A DNA stretch of 64,000 nucleotides. It comes from an uncultured Opitutales bacterium (GTDB lineage Bacteria > Verrucomicrobiota > Verrucomicrobiia > Opitutales > Seribacteraceae). Under the pieces are notes generated by a model. It was not told where the DNA came from. It saw only the letters and a program-made list of their open reading frames with translations, and made no database searches. Of the stretch, positions 1 through 8,978 are shown piece after piece. Location: assembly GCA_943789375.1 (NCBI GenBank), contig CALSTX010000005.1, positions 1 to 64,000 of the forward strand, in the 5' to 3' direction. The number at the start of each line of letters is the position of its first letter. Position 1 is the first letter of the stretch. The position numbers and the translations under genes are program-made.

Positions 1-844
1 GCCACACTCACAGGAGCTTTCTCTTCCCAAACCAATTCCTTCGGGTTCCCCGCTGATAAAGCGAATACCCCGCAGGAGCAGGTCTGTCCATAGGTACGGA
101 AATGAGACTTCCAACAACAACTACCACTTCCACCTGATCCATTCTGATCCAACTTGGCGGTCACTTCCGGGGCAAGCATCGATAAGGTAATAGGTGAAGC
201 AGTTGTGGAGGACTTGTTTAAGTCGGCAAGTACATCAGTGGGTAACATATTCTGGTATCGTGACGTTTTATTTAAATCGTCCCGCACATCCTGAGTAATG
301 CGGTAGTCACCTGATCACGGGTAATGGTAACAGGAGCAGATGGGCTTGCAGTTACATTAGCATCCAGTTGAGCCAGAACTTCCGAACTAAGCATGTCACG
401 AGTGATTGCTCCATTGCCCACCTTTTCGAGCAACCTTGAGCTAACTTTGCCACTCCGCAACCAAGGCACGAGGAGTAGCCGTAATCAATTGATCAGGTGC
501 AAGATGACGAAGACCTTCTCCATCTCCCATATCAACTTCCACTTTTAAATAAAGCTTATCATGTTCAGAAATAATTCCGGTGGTAATGAATTCATTCCCT
601 GTCCACCTAAGAGAACACTATACCGGCCATTACGAATCGTTACCTTAATGGTTTCTTTTGGCTGATTACCATTTCTCCAATGAGTTGTTCCATTCCCATC
701 GTGCAAAGAAAATGCAAACTGAGCCTCTCCAAAGTAATTAACTCCCCGAATATCAATCTTACCCGAATACGGTACGGGAGTGGCCGACCAAAGTGAAAGG
801 GTAAACAAAAATGGAAGTAGTAAAAAAGGCGGTATAAACTTCAT
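1..844 (-). pseudogene. Degenerate secreted kelch-type protein, 5' part, multiple frameshifts
   Basis: On the minus strand an ATG at 844 opens a clear signal peptide (MKFIPPFLLLPFLFTLSLWSA), followed by a small beta domain (VPYSGKIDIRGVNYFGEAQF). That frame stops near 545. The reading continues in other frames as EHDKLYLKVEVDMGDGEG and LAPDQLITATPRALVAE, then as ITRDMLSSEVLAQLDANVT (frame open 469-272), then ITQDVRDDLNKT and LSMLAPEVTAKLDQNGSGG, then APAGYSLYQRG and NPKELVWEEKAPVSV at the window edge. From memory, this order is typical of secreted proteins in Opitutae and related bacteria in which kelch repeats follow. At least five frame changes in about 840 bases mark it as a decayed gene or a stretch of poor sequence. 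It runs off the left edge. Alternative upstream starts at 853 and 901 would lengthen the signal region. Confidence 0.75.
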
Positions 845-1225
845 GCTTCGCATGATTGTACGATTACACTGAATTGTCAATGAATTGGGGTGGGCAGACA
901 ATCGATATATAGATTACTATAAAAGAGATTTCTGGGACAGATCGTCAGCATGCTGACTCAAATTGTCCAAAGATGGGGCAGTCTAAGCGATGAGTTAAAG
1001 AAAGCTGTTTTGAGGGTGGTGGGGTGTAAGTAAGGGCCTTACTCAACCAAATCGAATCGGTAATTACTTGTGCCTTCCTTCACCCTAACTAACTTCTTCC
1101 CGTTCACTTCAAATTTCAGATCAAGCAAGTCCTTGCAAAATATCCGAAAAGGGCCAGCTACACGGAAAATCCTTTTAATAGTGGATTTTGGACGCACATT
1201 GACGCAATCTGACGAAGATTGCGAA
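845..1225. other. Gene-poor stretch between pseudogene and tRNA-Asp
   Basis: No convincing gene is present. It holds a perfect 14-base palindrome (GTCAGCATGCTGAC, 944-957). A short plus-strand open stretch runs to the stop near 1030 and encodes IVQRWGSLSDELKKAVLRVV, which resembles the tail seen on some tyrosine recombinases. A minus-strand open frame of about 52 codons (GTG near 1197 to the stop at 1039) encodes RPKSTIKRIFRVAGPF at its start and ends TSNYRFDLVE. Both lie on the 3' side of the tRNA, where integrated elements often leave debris, but neither is long enough to call. Confidence 0.4.
944..957. repeat. Perfect 14-bp palindrome
   Basis: GTCAGCATGCTGAC reads identically on both strands with no loop. 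It lies in the intergenic region between the decayed secreted gene and tRNA-Asp. It could be an operator-like or recombinase site, or chance. No U-run follows, so it is not a terminator. Confidence 0.4.
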
Positions 1226-1302
<77 letters not shown>

Positions 1303-1427
1303 CAATTCGAAGTCTCGAAAATAAATCAATCCGGACCTCGATGACGTCAAGTTGCAAGAATAGCGAGATTCCATAAATCTTCTCATTTATCTTGGGCATC
1401 ACTGAGATTCATGCAAGATGAGGAATC

Positions 1428-2069
1428 ATGAGCTCACTAAAATTCAAAGGGATAGAGCTTGGTCCCATTGGGACAAATGCATACCTTCTTTGGAAAGAAG
1501 GCAGACAGGACTGCGTATTGATTGACGCTCCTCCCGAGTGTAAGGAGGAAATTAATTCTTTTTTACAGGAAGAAAACCTAGTTCTTCGGGAAATGTGGCT
1601 TACCCATGGCCATTGGGACCACATGGCCGGGGCAGAAAGCTTGAATGATAAAAATATTCATGTGATCGGCCACGAAGATGACAGGGTGATGTTTGAGCAA
1701 CCTGAGATAATGTCAACTTTTGCGATACCAGGGTTGAGGATGGAGCCTGTAAAAATAGATACATGGGTGGCTCACGGAGAAGAACTAAGTTTTCTGGATA
1801 GCGAGGTGGAGGTACGGCATTGCCCCGGGCATTGCCCTGGAAATATTATTTTTTGGTTCAAAAATGAAAATGTTTGTTTTGTAGGCGATGTAATTTTCAG
1901 GGAAAGTGTAGGTAGATATGATCTACCAGGTGGAGATATGGATACCTTACAGCACTCTATCCTGAAGCATATTTACACACTGCCCGATGAGACGGTTATT
2001 TGCCCAGGCCATGGGCCAACCACCACAGTGGGGTATGAGAAAATGCATAATCCATTTGTGCGACCCTGA
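1428..2069 (+). CDS. Metallo-beta-lactamase-fold hydrolase (glyoxalase II/YcbL-like)
   Basis: 213-residue single-domain MBL-fold protein. The HxHxDH zinc motif is at residues 60-65 (THGHWDHMAG). Further metal ligands follow in RHCPGHCPGN, in the Asp of VCFVGDVIF, and in the His of CPGHGPTT near the C-terminus. This size and ligand set match the short glyoxalase II-like family (YcbL type), which hydrolyses thioesters such as S-lactoylglutathione. The physiological substrate cannot be read from sequence. The ATG at 1428 is preceded by GATGAGGAA, a plausible ribosome site. It is the first gene of a rightward block, 15 bases before the helicase gene. Confidence 0.88.
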   Translation: MSSLKFKGIELGPIGTNAYLLWKEGRQDCVLIDAPPECKEEINSFLQEENLVLREMWLTHGHWDHMAGAESLNDKNIHVIGHEDDRVMFEQPEIMSTFAIPGLRMEPVKIDTWVAHGEELSFLDSEVEVRHCPGHCPGNIIFWFKNENVCFVGDVIFRESVGRYDLPGGDMDTLQHSILKHIYTLPDETVICPGHGPTTTVGYEKMHNPFVRP

Positions 2070-2084
2070 CCTATCCAGCGTTAA

Positions 2085-4142
2085 ATGATCAAGCTCATTG
2101 ACCCCCTGGAAGGTCACGAAAATACACTCGACTTAAAGCAGGTTGTAACCGAAGTGTTCAAAGAAGAGGGTTCTCTGCAAAAGATTTTAGAGTTTGAGCA
2201 CCGCCCTCAACAGGAGCAGATGGCCCATGCTGTACTGAAGTCAATTGATTCAGACGAACACCTTATTTTTGAGGCTGGCACCGGGGTGGGGAAGAGCTTG
2301 GCCTATCTTATCCCTGCTATCCTGCAAGCTAAGTACAGCAACCGACCTTGTATTGTCGCGACTAATACCATTAACCTCCAAGAACAGCTTTTACATAAAG
2401 ATATTCCTTCGATTCAAAAACTATTCTCTCAAAGCGAAGATCTACATGCTTTTGAGGATTTTCGTTGTGCTCTCCTCGTCGGTCGAGCCAATTATTTATG
2501 TACGACGCGATTAAGAAAAGCATTACTCGGGCAGGGTGAGCTCTTTGAGTCAAGGGAGCGAAAAGAGCTTCAACGAATTGCAGAGTGGGCAGATGGGGCC
2601 GCGAAAGAGGGTATACGCCAGGAACTGTCACCGCCTCCTTTGTCAACTGTATGGGATGCTGTAAATGCAGATTCTTCGATGTGTTCAAGTAAAAGGTGTA
2701 ACTCGGATCATTGCTTTTACAGGAAAGCGAGGGCCCAGGTTGAAAAAGCCCATATTGTTATCGTTAACCATAGTTTGCTTTTTTCCTTACTGGGAGCCGG
2801 GGTATCTCCGTCCAATGATGCAGATGGGGTTATTTTTCCCAATGACTTTGTGATTTTTGATGAAGCTCACGAGATGATTGATGAAGCCAGTGAGCACCTT
2901 GGTATCTCCATAAGTTCGTGGGCGTTGGAGAGCTCGCTTCGAAGAGTCTACAATCCAGCAAAAAGAAAAGGGCTACTCAAAAGGGTGGGGCGATTATCGG
3001 ATTTTGATCATGTGGAGTCTGGAATCCATGCAGTTTCAGATTTTTTCAATCACTTACACACCGCGAACCTTGGACAGAAAGACAGATTGAGACTCCTCGA
3101 ACCGAATCAGCTCCCGATGGACATCCTTCCTCCCCTAAGTAAGGTCGCCCGTGGCTTAATTGAGCTTGGTGAGAATTGTGAGGATGAAACCTTAAAAATC
3201 GAACTGCTTGATCAATCTAAAAAATTCCAAGGTTACATTCATGCGCTTTCTGAAATAATAGAGCTGAAAAACGAGGACTGTGTTTATTGGATTGAAAGAA
3301 CAGGCAAGCAAAAGCAAATCATTCACCTTAGGAGTGCTCCTTTGGATGTATCTCAGATATTGGAGGTGGAGCTCTTTGGAAAAAATTCACCGGTAATAAT
3401 GACGAGTGCAACTCTTACCCATAATGGTAAGCCCAAGCGATTCATAGAGGCTTCAGGTTGCAAAACGGGAGAGCATACTATTGTGGAATCCCCCTTTGAC
3501 TACGAATTTAATATGAACATCAGGGTATTTGAGGACTGCCCTGAACCCATGAGTCAAGACAGGACAAAGTATCTTGATTACCTCGTTCGATCGCTTGATT
3601 CTCTTGCAGGCTCGATAGAGGGAGGCACGCTTGCTTTGTTTACAAACTACCAGGATCTGAACTATTGCTACCAGCATCTGAAAAAAAGTTGGCTAAAAAA
3701 GCAACGATCTGTTTATGCCCAAGGTATTGATTATTCGAGGTCTGAACTCCGGTCTCGTATGATGGAAGAGGGCGATGTTCTCCTTCTTGGAGCCGAAAGC
3801 TTTTGGAAAGGTTTTGACGCAAAAGGGCCAGCACTATCTCAAGTGATTTTAACCCGTTTGCCATTTGAGAACCCAAATCATCCTGTAATGGAAGCAAAAA
3901 ACGAAAAGCTTCTGAAGGAGGGAAAGAAAGCCTTTTTTGAACTTACTTTGCCCAATGCGATCACGAGATTCCGGCAAGGTGTGGGGCGACTTATAAGATC
4001 GAAGACAGATCTTGGAGAACTGGTTATTTTAGATTCAAGAATTCTTCGTAAGCCATATGGTAAATTATTTTTGGCGGAGCTCCCAAAGGAGAGGTTTGAA
4101 AGGGATAGTCTTTTCGGTTCTGAGGAGGAAGATTTCAGCTGA
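2085..4142 (+). CDS. dinG: ATP-dependent DNA helicase, DinG/XPD family
   Basis: 685-residue superfamily 2 helicase. The Walker A motif EAGTGVGKS has its lysine at residue 70, and the Walker B box is DEAH at 259-262. Four cysteines at about residues 139, 200, 205 and 210 lie between these motifs with the spacing expected for the 4Fe-4S cluster of DinG/XPD helicases. The C-terminal helicase half ends with the conserved TRFRQGVGRLIRS box (motif VI). DinG-type enzymes unwind 5'-tailed duplexes, R-loops and D-loops during repair. No exonuclease domain is fused, unlike the Firmicutes DinG. The gene follows the MBL gene by 15 bases and is probably co-transcribed. Confidence 0.9.
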   Translation: MIKLIDPLEGHENTLDLKQVVTEVFKEEGSLQKILEFEHRPQQEQMAHAVLKSIDSDEHLIFEAGTGVGKSLAYLIPAILQAKYSNRPCIVATNTINLQEQLLHKDIPSIQKLFSQSEDLHAFEDFRCALLVGRANYLCTTRLRKALLGQGELFESRERKELQRIAEWADGAAKEGIRQELSPPPLSTVWDAVNADSSMCSSKRCNSDHCFYRKARAQVEKAHIVIVNHSLLFSLLGAGVSPSNDADGVIFPNDFVIFDEAHEMIDEASEHLGISISSWALESSLRRVYNPAKRKGLLKRVGRLSDFDHVESGIHAVSDFFNHLHTANLGQKDRLRLLEPNQLPMDILPPLSKVARGLIELGENCEDETLKIELLDQSKKFQGYIHALSEIIELKNEDCVYWIERTGKQKQIIHLRSAPLDVSQILEVELFGKNSPVIMTSATLTHNGKPKRFIEASGCKTGEHTIVESPFDYEFNMNIRVFEDCPEPMSQDRTKYLDYLVRSLDSLAGSIEGGTLALFTNYQDLNYCYQHLKKSWLKKQRSVYAQGIDYSRSELRSRMMEEGDVLLLGAESFWKGFDAKGPALSQVILTRLPFENPNHPVMEAKNEKLLKEGKKAFFELTLPNAITRFRQGVGRLIRSKTDLGELVILDSRILRKPYGKLFLAELPKERFERDSLFGSEEEDFS

Positions 4143-4192
4143 TATTCCATCCTTTGTCGGTTTAGATATTTTTTTGAAAATTGACTTTCAGC

Positions 4193-4209
4193 CTTTCATG
4201 CTATGAAAG
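4193..4209. repeat. Inverted repeat upstream of PP2C gene
   Basis: Arms CTTTCAT and ATGAAAG (7 bp) flank a 3-base GCT loop, 19 bases before the phosphatase ATG at 4228. There is no downstream T-run, so an operator-like site is more likely than a terminator. It may also be chance. Confidence 0.3.
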
Positions 4210-4227
4210 AAATTGTTACTTAGCCTT

Positions 4228-4941
4228 ATGCTTTTGAACTCACATGGACACAGTGATGTTGGTTTCGTTCGCGAAAACAACGAGGACTCCTTTGTTGCAG
4301 ATAACAATAAAGGAATTTTTGCGGTGGCTGATGGAGTGGGTGGTTTACCATTCGGAAATCTTGCTTCCAAGCTCGCGGTTAAATTCTTTGACTCTCTCGT
4401 TTCCTCACCAGCAGACTGCGGGAATCTCGAGCAATTTAATGCAATCACCCACAAAATTCATCAAAATATTATAGAATGCGGTGAACTCGTCGGGGGTGAG
4501 AATGGAATTGGGACCACTTTTTCTGCTGTTTCTATCCAAGGCAGTAAGGCTATGTTTGCGCATGTTGGCGACTCTTCTATCTTTCTTTTAGACAGTGACG
4601 GGTTTCGTAAAGTTTCCAAATCACACACCCTACGTGATGAATTAATTGAAAAGCACGGAGAAAACGCTGCCCTCGATATGCCAGAGCACTACAGTCATAC
4701 TTTAACTCGCTGCATGGGGCAGGATATTGACTTTGAAGTGGATCTCGGAGAATTTAAAATCTCATCAGGTACAACTCTGTTAATCTGTTCAGATGGTATT
4801 ACTAATATGGTTGATGAAGTTGAACTCGAAAAAGCGATTCAAAATCAAGAACCTGCCAATGCAGTTGCCCACCTTGTTGACTTAGCCAACCAAAATGGCG
4901 GCATTGATAATTCCACTGCAGTATGTCTCAAAATCGGATAG
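4228..4941 (+). CDS. PP2C-family serine/threonine protein phosphatase
   Basis: 237-residue metal-dependent phosphatase of the bacterial Stp/PrpC type. The family motifs appear in order: SDVGFVRENNEDSF (metal-binding Asp and start motif), FAVADGVGG (the central DG), GIGTTFSAV, FAHVGDSSIFLL, LTRCMGQD, CSDGITNMV and GGIDNSTAV (final DN). All the usual metal-ligand aspartates appear present. No transmembrane or FHA domain is fused, so it should be cytosolic and reverse Ser/Thr kinase signalling. The ATG at 4228 is preferred over an in-frame TTG at 4213 because the family begins close to the HSDVG motif. A TPR gene follows after 12 bases. Confidence 0.93.
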   Translation: MLLNSHGHSDVGFVRENNEDSFVADNNKGIFAVADGVGGLPFGNLASKLAVKFFDSLVSSPADCGNLEQFNAITHKIHQNIIECGELVGGENGIGTTFSAVSIQGSKAMFAHVGDSSIFLLDSDGFRKVSKSHTLRDELIEKHGENAALDMPEHYSHTLTRCMGQDIDFEVDLGEFKISSGTTLLICSDGITNMVDEVELEKAIQNQEPANAVAHLVDLANQNGGIDNSTAVCLKIG

Positions 4942-4953
4942 TATCTTTCATTA

Positions 4954-5271
4954 ATGGCAGATAAGATCCTTGCTTTTACGGAGAAGCTTAAAGCAAACCC
5001 AACCAACAGGTTTCATCGTTATAATTTGGCTCAGGCTTACTTTGAGCAAAATGATTTCCTTCATGCACAAAAACTTTTTACGGAATGCCTTGAAATAGCT
5101 GAGGATTGGATGATGGCTGCTCTGAGCTTAGCTAAATGTCATTTAGCTTTGGAGCATATTGATGAAGCAAAAAGTATCCTTATCAAAACTATTGATCTCG
5201 CGAGAAAGCAGGGGCATGACGACCCATTGGAAGAAGCTGAGTCTCTTTTAGAAAATTGCTCTTCTACTTGA
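4954..5271 (+). CDS. Small TPR-repeat protein
   Basis: 105 residues with about two tetratricopeptide units. Signatures include HRYNLAQAYFEQNDFLHAQ followed by a second helix pair around AALSLAKCHLALEHIDEA. There is no signal peptide or membrane segment, so it is probably a cytosolic adaptor. It sits 12 bases after the PP2C gene and 27 bases before murJ. Co-transcription is likely, but no specific partner can be inferred. Confidence 0.75.
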   Translation: MADKILAFTEKLKANPTNRFHRYNLAQAYFEQNDFLHAQKLFTECLEIAEDWMMAALSLAKCHLALEHIDEAKSILIKTIDLARKQGHDDPLEEAESLLENCSST

Positions 5272-5298
5272 GCGAGCCCCAAGTTGTATTTCTAAATT

Positions 5299-6843
5299 AT
5301 GACAGGTGTATTCAGTAATGCATTCCTGTTAAGTAGCCTGACCATATTGTCGCGACTATTGGGATTGGCTCGGGATATCTTGCTTTTTACTGCTTTTGGA
5401 ACTTCTTTTTTTGGGGAAGCTTTTATCTTGGCATTCACTCTACCAAATCTATTTAGGCGGATGCTGGGTGAGGGAACATTGAGCTCCGCATTCATACCAG
5501 TATATGCCTCAAGCTTAAGCTCAAAATCTATTCAATCTGCTTTTGAATTACTCAATAAAGTGCTTTCCCGCCTTTCAGTTTCATTGTTTTCCCTTAGTGT
5601 ACTCGTCTGCCTTGCATCCTACTACCTGAGCTCTTTGCTTACAGAATCGAAGTGGTCAACCGCCTCCCACTTGAATTCAATTTCATTTTGCTATGTGGCT
5701 TTTATATGTTGTGCAGCTATCAAAATCGGTGCATTGAATTCCCATGGTAGGTTTGCCGCAGGAGGTATATCTCCACTCATTCTAAACCTTGCCATGATTG
5801 GAACCCTCTCAATCTTTGGGGTTTGGAAAAATGTACCTCTAGATGATCTAGCAGCATATCTTTGTGGAGCTGTGGTGCTGGGTGGACTCTTTCAAATGTT
5901 GTTCCCTGCAATTGAGCTAAAAGTTAAGCTTCGATGGAAATATAAATTTGACCTTCAATCCTCACTGGAACTTGAAAAAGTTAACCAAATATTTTGGATC
6001 GGTGCGCTCGGAGCTGCTGTGACGCAAATCAATATTCTGGTTTCCAGGTTCCTTGCATTTTCACTTGATGATTCTGGTGCCTTATCCTACCTATTCCTCA
6101 GTTCCAGGTTGATTGAGTTACCCTTGGGCGTATTTGCTATTTCACTTTCAACCGTCCTTTTCCCAGAATTAGCCAAGCGTGCGAATGATGCCGATCAAAG
6201 TCGGTTTAAAGAATGCGTAACCAGAGGGGTTCGGCTTACCCTAGGTATTACTATTCCAGCTGCCTTTGGGCTTGGTTTATTAGCCACTCCCATCTTGTCC
6301 TTACTTTTCAACTGGGGAATGTTTACATCGAATAATGTGCTGTTAGCTTCAGAAATTCTTTTAATTTCTGTTTTAGCTCTGCCTTTTTACGCGGGTTCTG
6401 GTTTCTTGGTGAAAGTTTTTCATTCAAAGAAAAACATGAAGGCACCCTTGCATGCCGCGATCCTAAGTATGTCGGTGAACCTCCTTATGAGTGTGGTGCT
6501 GATGAGATTTTATGGAGTTTATGGTCTCGCTTGGGCAAATGTTTTAGCTGCCCTTGTTCAAACAGTTTTTCTTTTTCTAAAAACTCGTGAAGTTAACCTA
6601 AGCAATCTCCTCACAACCAGGCCTCTCTATATTTTGCCCGTTCTCGGCGGTTCACTGGTCATGTGCGGTGTAATTGAGATAATTGCAATCCAGCTTCCGG
6701 TTGTTTTGGGGAAATGGGGAGATTTGATAAGTTTGCTTGTCCTTATTCCTACTGGTCTGATCTGCTACCTCGGCGTTTTATACCTTTTCCAGTTTCCTGA
6801 ACTGAGAAATATCAATCAAATTCTACCAAGAAAATCAGGCTGA
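5299..6843 (+). CDS. murJ: Lipid II flippase MurJ (MviN family)
   Basis: 514-residue polytopic inner-membrane protein of the MATE-like MOP superfamily. The N-terminal region SRLLGLARDILLF and the stretch LPNLFRRMLGEGTLSSAFIP are hallmark MurJ/MviN sequences, and hydrophobic segments run throughout (about 14 predicted). The family flips the lipid-linked peptidoglycan precursor to the periplasmic face. Length matches the usual 500-530 residues. The ATG start follows an AT-rich leader with no clear Shine-Dalgarno sequence. Confidence 0.93.
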   Translation: MTGVFSNAFLLSSLTILSRLLGLARDILLFTAFGTSFFGEAFILAFTLPNLFRRMLGEGTLSSAFIPVYASSLSSKSIQSAFELLNKVLSRLSVSLFSLSVLVCLASYYLSSLLTESKWSTASHLNSISFCYVAFICCAAIKIGALNSHGRFAAGGISPLILNLAMIGTLSIFGVWKNVPLDDLAAYLCGAVVLGGLFQMLFPAIELKVKLRWKYKFDLQSSLELEKVNQIFWIGALGAAVTQINILVSRFLAFSLDDSGALSYLFLSSRLIELPLGVFAISLSTVLFPELAKRANDADQSRFKECVTRGVRLTLGITIPAAFGLGLLATPILSLLFNWGMFTSNNVLLASEILLISVLALPFYAGSGFLVKVFHSKKNMKAPLHAAILSMSVNLLMSVVLMRFYGVYGLAWANVLAALVQTVFLFLKTREVNLSNLLTTRPLYILPVLGGSLVMCGVIEIIAIQLPVVLGKWGDLISLLVLIPTGLICYLGVLYLFQFPELRNINQILPRKSG

Positions 6844-6884
6844 GATGATTTCATTGACAAAAAGAAACTCATAGGGATGGTCTA

Positions 6885-7544
6885 ATGGTTTTAATGAATT
6901 CAAAAACTATATTAATTCGTAAGGGTTTCACTCTGATTGAACTACTTGTGGTGATAACAATTATAGGGATTTTGGCTGGCATAACCTTTACCGGTGCGAA
7001 TTTCCTGTTTAGTGCCAAAGATGAAAAGAAGGCAAGTAGCGAGGTTGAAGCCCTCAAACTTGCCCTGAAGCAATATCAAGCTGAGAACGGAGACTATCCT
7101 TCTACGGACCTATTAGAAACAACAGCAGAAGTGGGAAAAAATGAGCTTTTACTCTTAGCATTGCTTGGGATTCAAGATGGCAGTGGAGTCAAGTTGAAAC
7201 CTGACGAGGTAAGTAGATCATTTCTACCTAGTGATACTTTTAGTTTTGGGTTTCCTGAAAATGACTCCGAGTATAAATTTGCGACCATGATGGGCGTAGA
7301 GACAACTTTAATTTTTGTTGACGATGAAGGCAGAGAGATCAGTGATACTGTTGCAATAATCGACCCATGGGGAAACCCCTACGTTTACGAGTACCCCAGA
7401 CGAGACGGGCATACTGGATTTCTCCTTTATAGTAAAGGACCTGACGGCCAAGCCTCTATTTTTGCCAATGAACTTACTTCAACCCCTAACAAGGAACCTA
7501 AGGACCAAGATAACATTCCCGCTACTGAGCCCGGAAAATGGTAG
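6885..7544 (+). CDS. GspG-like major pseudopilin
   Basis: 219 residues. A short basic leader is followed by the type IV pilin/pseudopilin cleavage site and hydrophobic helix (GFTLIELLVVITIIGILAG, about residues 16-34). The C-terminal part has the GspG-like block DPWGNPYVYEYP and LLYSKGPDGQ. Such proteins are processed by a prepilin peptidase and polymerise into the short pseudopilus of type II secretion or related systems. It is the first of four tandem pseudopilins. The next gene starts 7 bases before its stop, suggesting translational coupling. No secretin, ATPase or prepilin peptidase gene is in the window. Confidence 0.85.
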   Translation: MVLMNSKTILIRKGFTLIELLVVITIIGILAGITFTGANFLFSAKDEKKASSEVEALKLALKQYQAENGDYPSTDLLETTAEVGKNELLLLALLGIQDGSGVKLKPDEVSRSFLPSDTFSFGFPENDSEYKFATMMGVETTLIFVDDEGREISDTVAIIDPWGNPYVYEYPRRDGHTGFLLYSKGPDGQASIFANELTSTPNKEPKDQDNIPATEPGKW

Positions 7545-8257
7545 TCATGAAAAAAACACATAAAAACCCAAAAAATTCTGGTTTCACCCTGATTGAACTT
7601 CTCGTAGTTATTTCCATTATTGGAATTTTAATGGGAATTATAGGTCCGAAGGTTTTTGACCTTCTGAGCGGATCAAAAGGCACGAAGACGCAAGCTGTAT
7701 TTAAGTCTTGGGTTACCCAAATCTATCAATACAAGCAGCATTATAAATATTTCCCTCCCTTCCTGCTTGAGGAGGGTGAAGGAGTACCCGCAAATTTAAG
7801 TGAAGATGAAAAGCATGATGCTTTTATTGCCTCTCTTCGGGGAAAATCATGGAATGCGGATAACTTTACCTGGGAGAGTTTGAGTGGTGATTTACTTGAG
7901 CAAAACAGAAAGAGTAAAGAGTTTCATTCTTTTTCGGAGGATGAATTTGGAAATATTGACACTTTGAACGAGGCCAACAATGGGAAATATCTTTCCGATG
8001 CGTGGGGAGGAAGAAACATCTACATTGTAGTAGATCAAAATGGAGATGGCTTAATTAAACTTAACGACAGCGCTCTATCCTTGATTGTGGAAGCCCTCAA
8101 AAACGATTACGATCCAAGCGATGTTGATCAAGCAAAGGATAAACTCCGGACTATCCGAGATCAGGTAGGCATCTTTGTAATCCAAGATCCGACTGGTGAA
8201 ACAGACACGGAGAATGTATTTTCTTGGGATATTCAAAAGTACTTAGGGGAAAATTAA
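7538..8257 (+). CDS. Type II secretion-like pseudopilin with EF-hand-like loop
   Basis: 239 residues. The N-methylation leader is GFTLIELLVVISIIGILMG after a lysine-rich start. The globular part is unlike GspG but carries DQNGDGLIKLND at residues 166-177, a good match to a 12-residue EF-hand calcium loop. An SDAWGGRNIYIVVD block just before it recalls the GspG calcium-site region. It overlaps the upstream pseudopilin by 7 bases and is followed after 19 bases by the third. The subunit class (G or K) is uncertain. Confidence 0.8.
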   Translation: MVVMKKTHKNPKNSGFTLIELLVVISIIGILMGIIGPKVFDLLSGSKGTKTQAVFKSWVTQIYQYKQHYKYFPPFLLEEGEGVPANLSEDEKHDAFIASLRGKSWNADNFTWESLSGDLLEQNRKSKEFHSFSEDEFGNIDTLNEANNGKYLSDAWGGRNIYIVVDQNGDGLIKLNDSALSLIVEALKNDYDPSDVDQAKDKLRTIRDQVGIFVIQDPTGETDTENVFSWDIQKYLGEN

Positions 8258-8276
8258 CGGCAACCTCTTCCTTCTA

Positions 8277-8978
8277 GTGGCAAGCAACTATAAAAGAGCT
8301 TTTACTTTAATCGAGCTTCTCGTGGTTTTAGCGGTTATGGGGCTAATGATGGGAATCGTTGGATTTTCTCTTCTCGGAGGAGGAGGGGCAGAATTGGGTG
8401 CATCCCAACGAAATATTTTGGGAGTCCTCCACCAAGCCCGAACAATCGCTGCATCAACAGGACTAGAAACCAGAATTTTAATAAACGCAGACCCAGAGGA
8501 TGAGGACAGGTTTTTTAGGTATCTAGAAATCGCAACAAGAGACGCAAACACAACGGATACCTGGAATATTAAAAGAGAAGGAATCACCCTTAATGAAGGC
8601 GTGCATTTTGTCCCCAATAATAAATCGATTTCTAAAAGGGCAGAGGGCTGGCGGACCAATGCGTTTTGTGTTTGGAGCGGCAACGACAATGAGGATTTTA
8701 AGCTTACAGAGGCATTTAAAGGAAAAAGAAAAGAATCGTCAGGCGGTACGATATTTAAATTTATTGAATTTGATGAAGCAGGAAACCTTACATCCCCAGA
8801 AAGTATATCAGGTGGCATGCCCCAACCATTGCTTCTTGTTCTGGCAAATGGTTCACCAAACCCTGGTAGCACATCCGAGAAAATAAGATTCGATGATCCC
8901 AATAACATTGCGGGTATTTTGATGAGAAAATTTGGCGGATTTGCTGTCTTAGAAATTTCAGACTTTGAAGGGTCGTAA
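8277..8978 (+). CDS. GspH-like minor pseudopilin
   Basis: 233 residues starting at GTG (8277). The cleavage motif and helix are AFTLIELLVVLAVMGLMMG. The following region, GASQRNILGVLHQARTIAAS, matches the alpha1-C and first strand of GspH/FimT-type minor pseudopilins. The rest is divergent and cannot be classified further. The fourth pseudopilin begins at a TTG that overlaps this gene by 14 bases. A long open frame on the opposite strand across this gene is a shadow. Confidence 0.8.
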   Translation: MASNYKRAFTLIELLVVLAVMGLMMGIVGFSLLGGGGAELGASQRNILGVLHQARTIAASTGLETRILINADPEDEDRFFRYLEIATRDANTTDTWNIKREGITLNEGVHFVPNNKSISKRAEGWRTNAFCVWSGNDNEDFKLTEAFKGKRKESSGGTIFKFIEFDEAGNLTSPESISGGMPQPLLLVLANGSPNPGSTSEKIRFDDPNNIAGILMRKFGGFAVLEISDFEGS

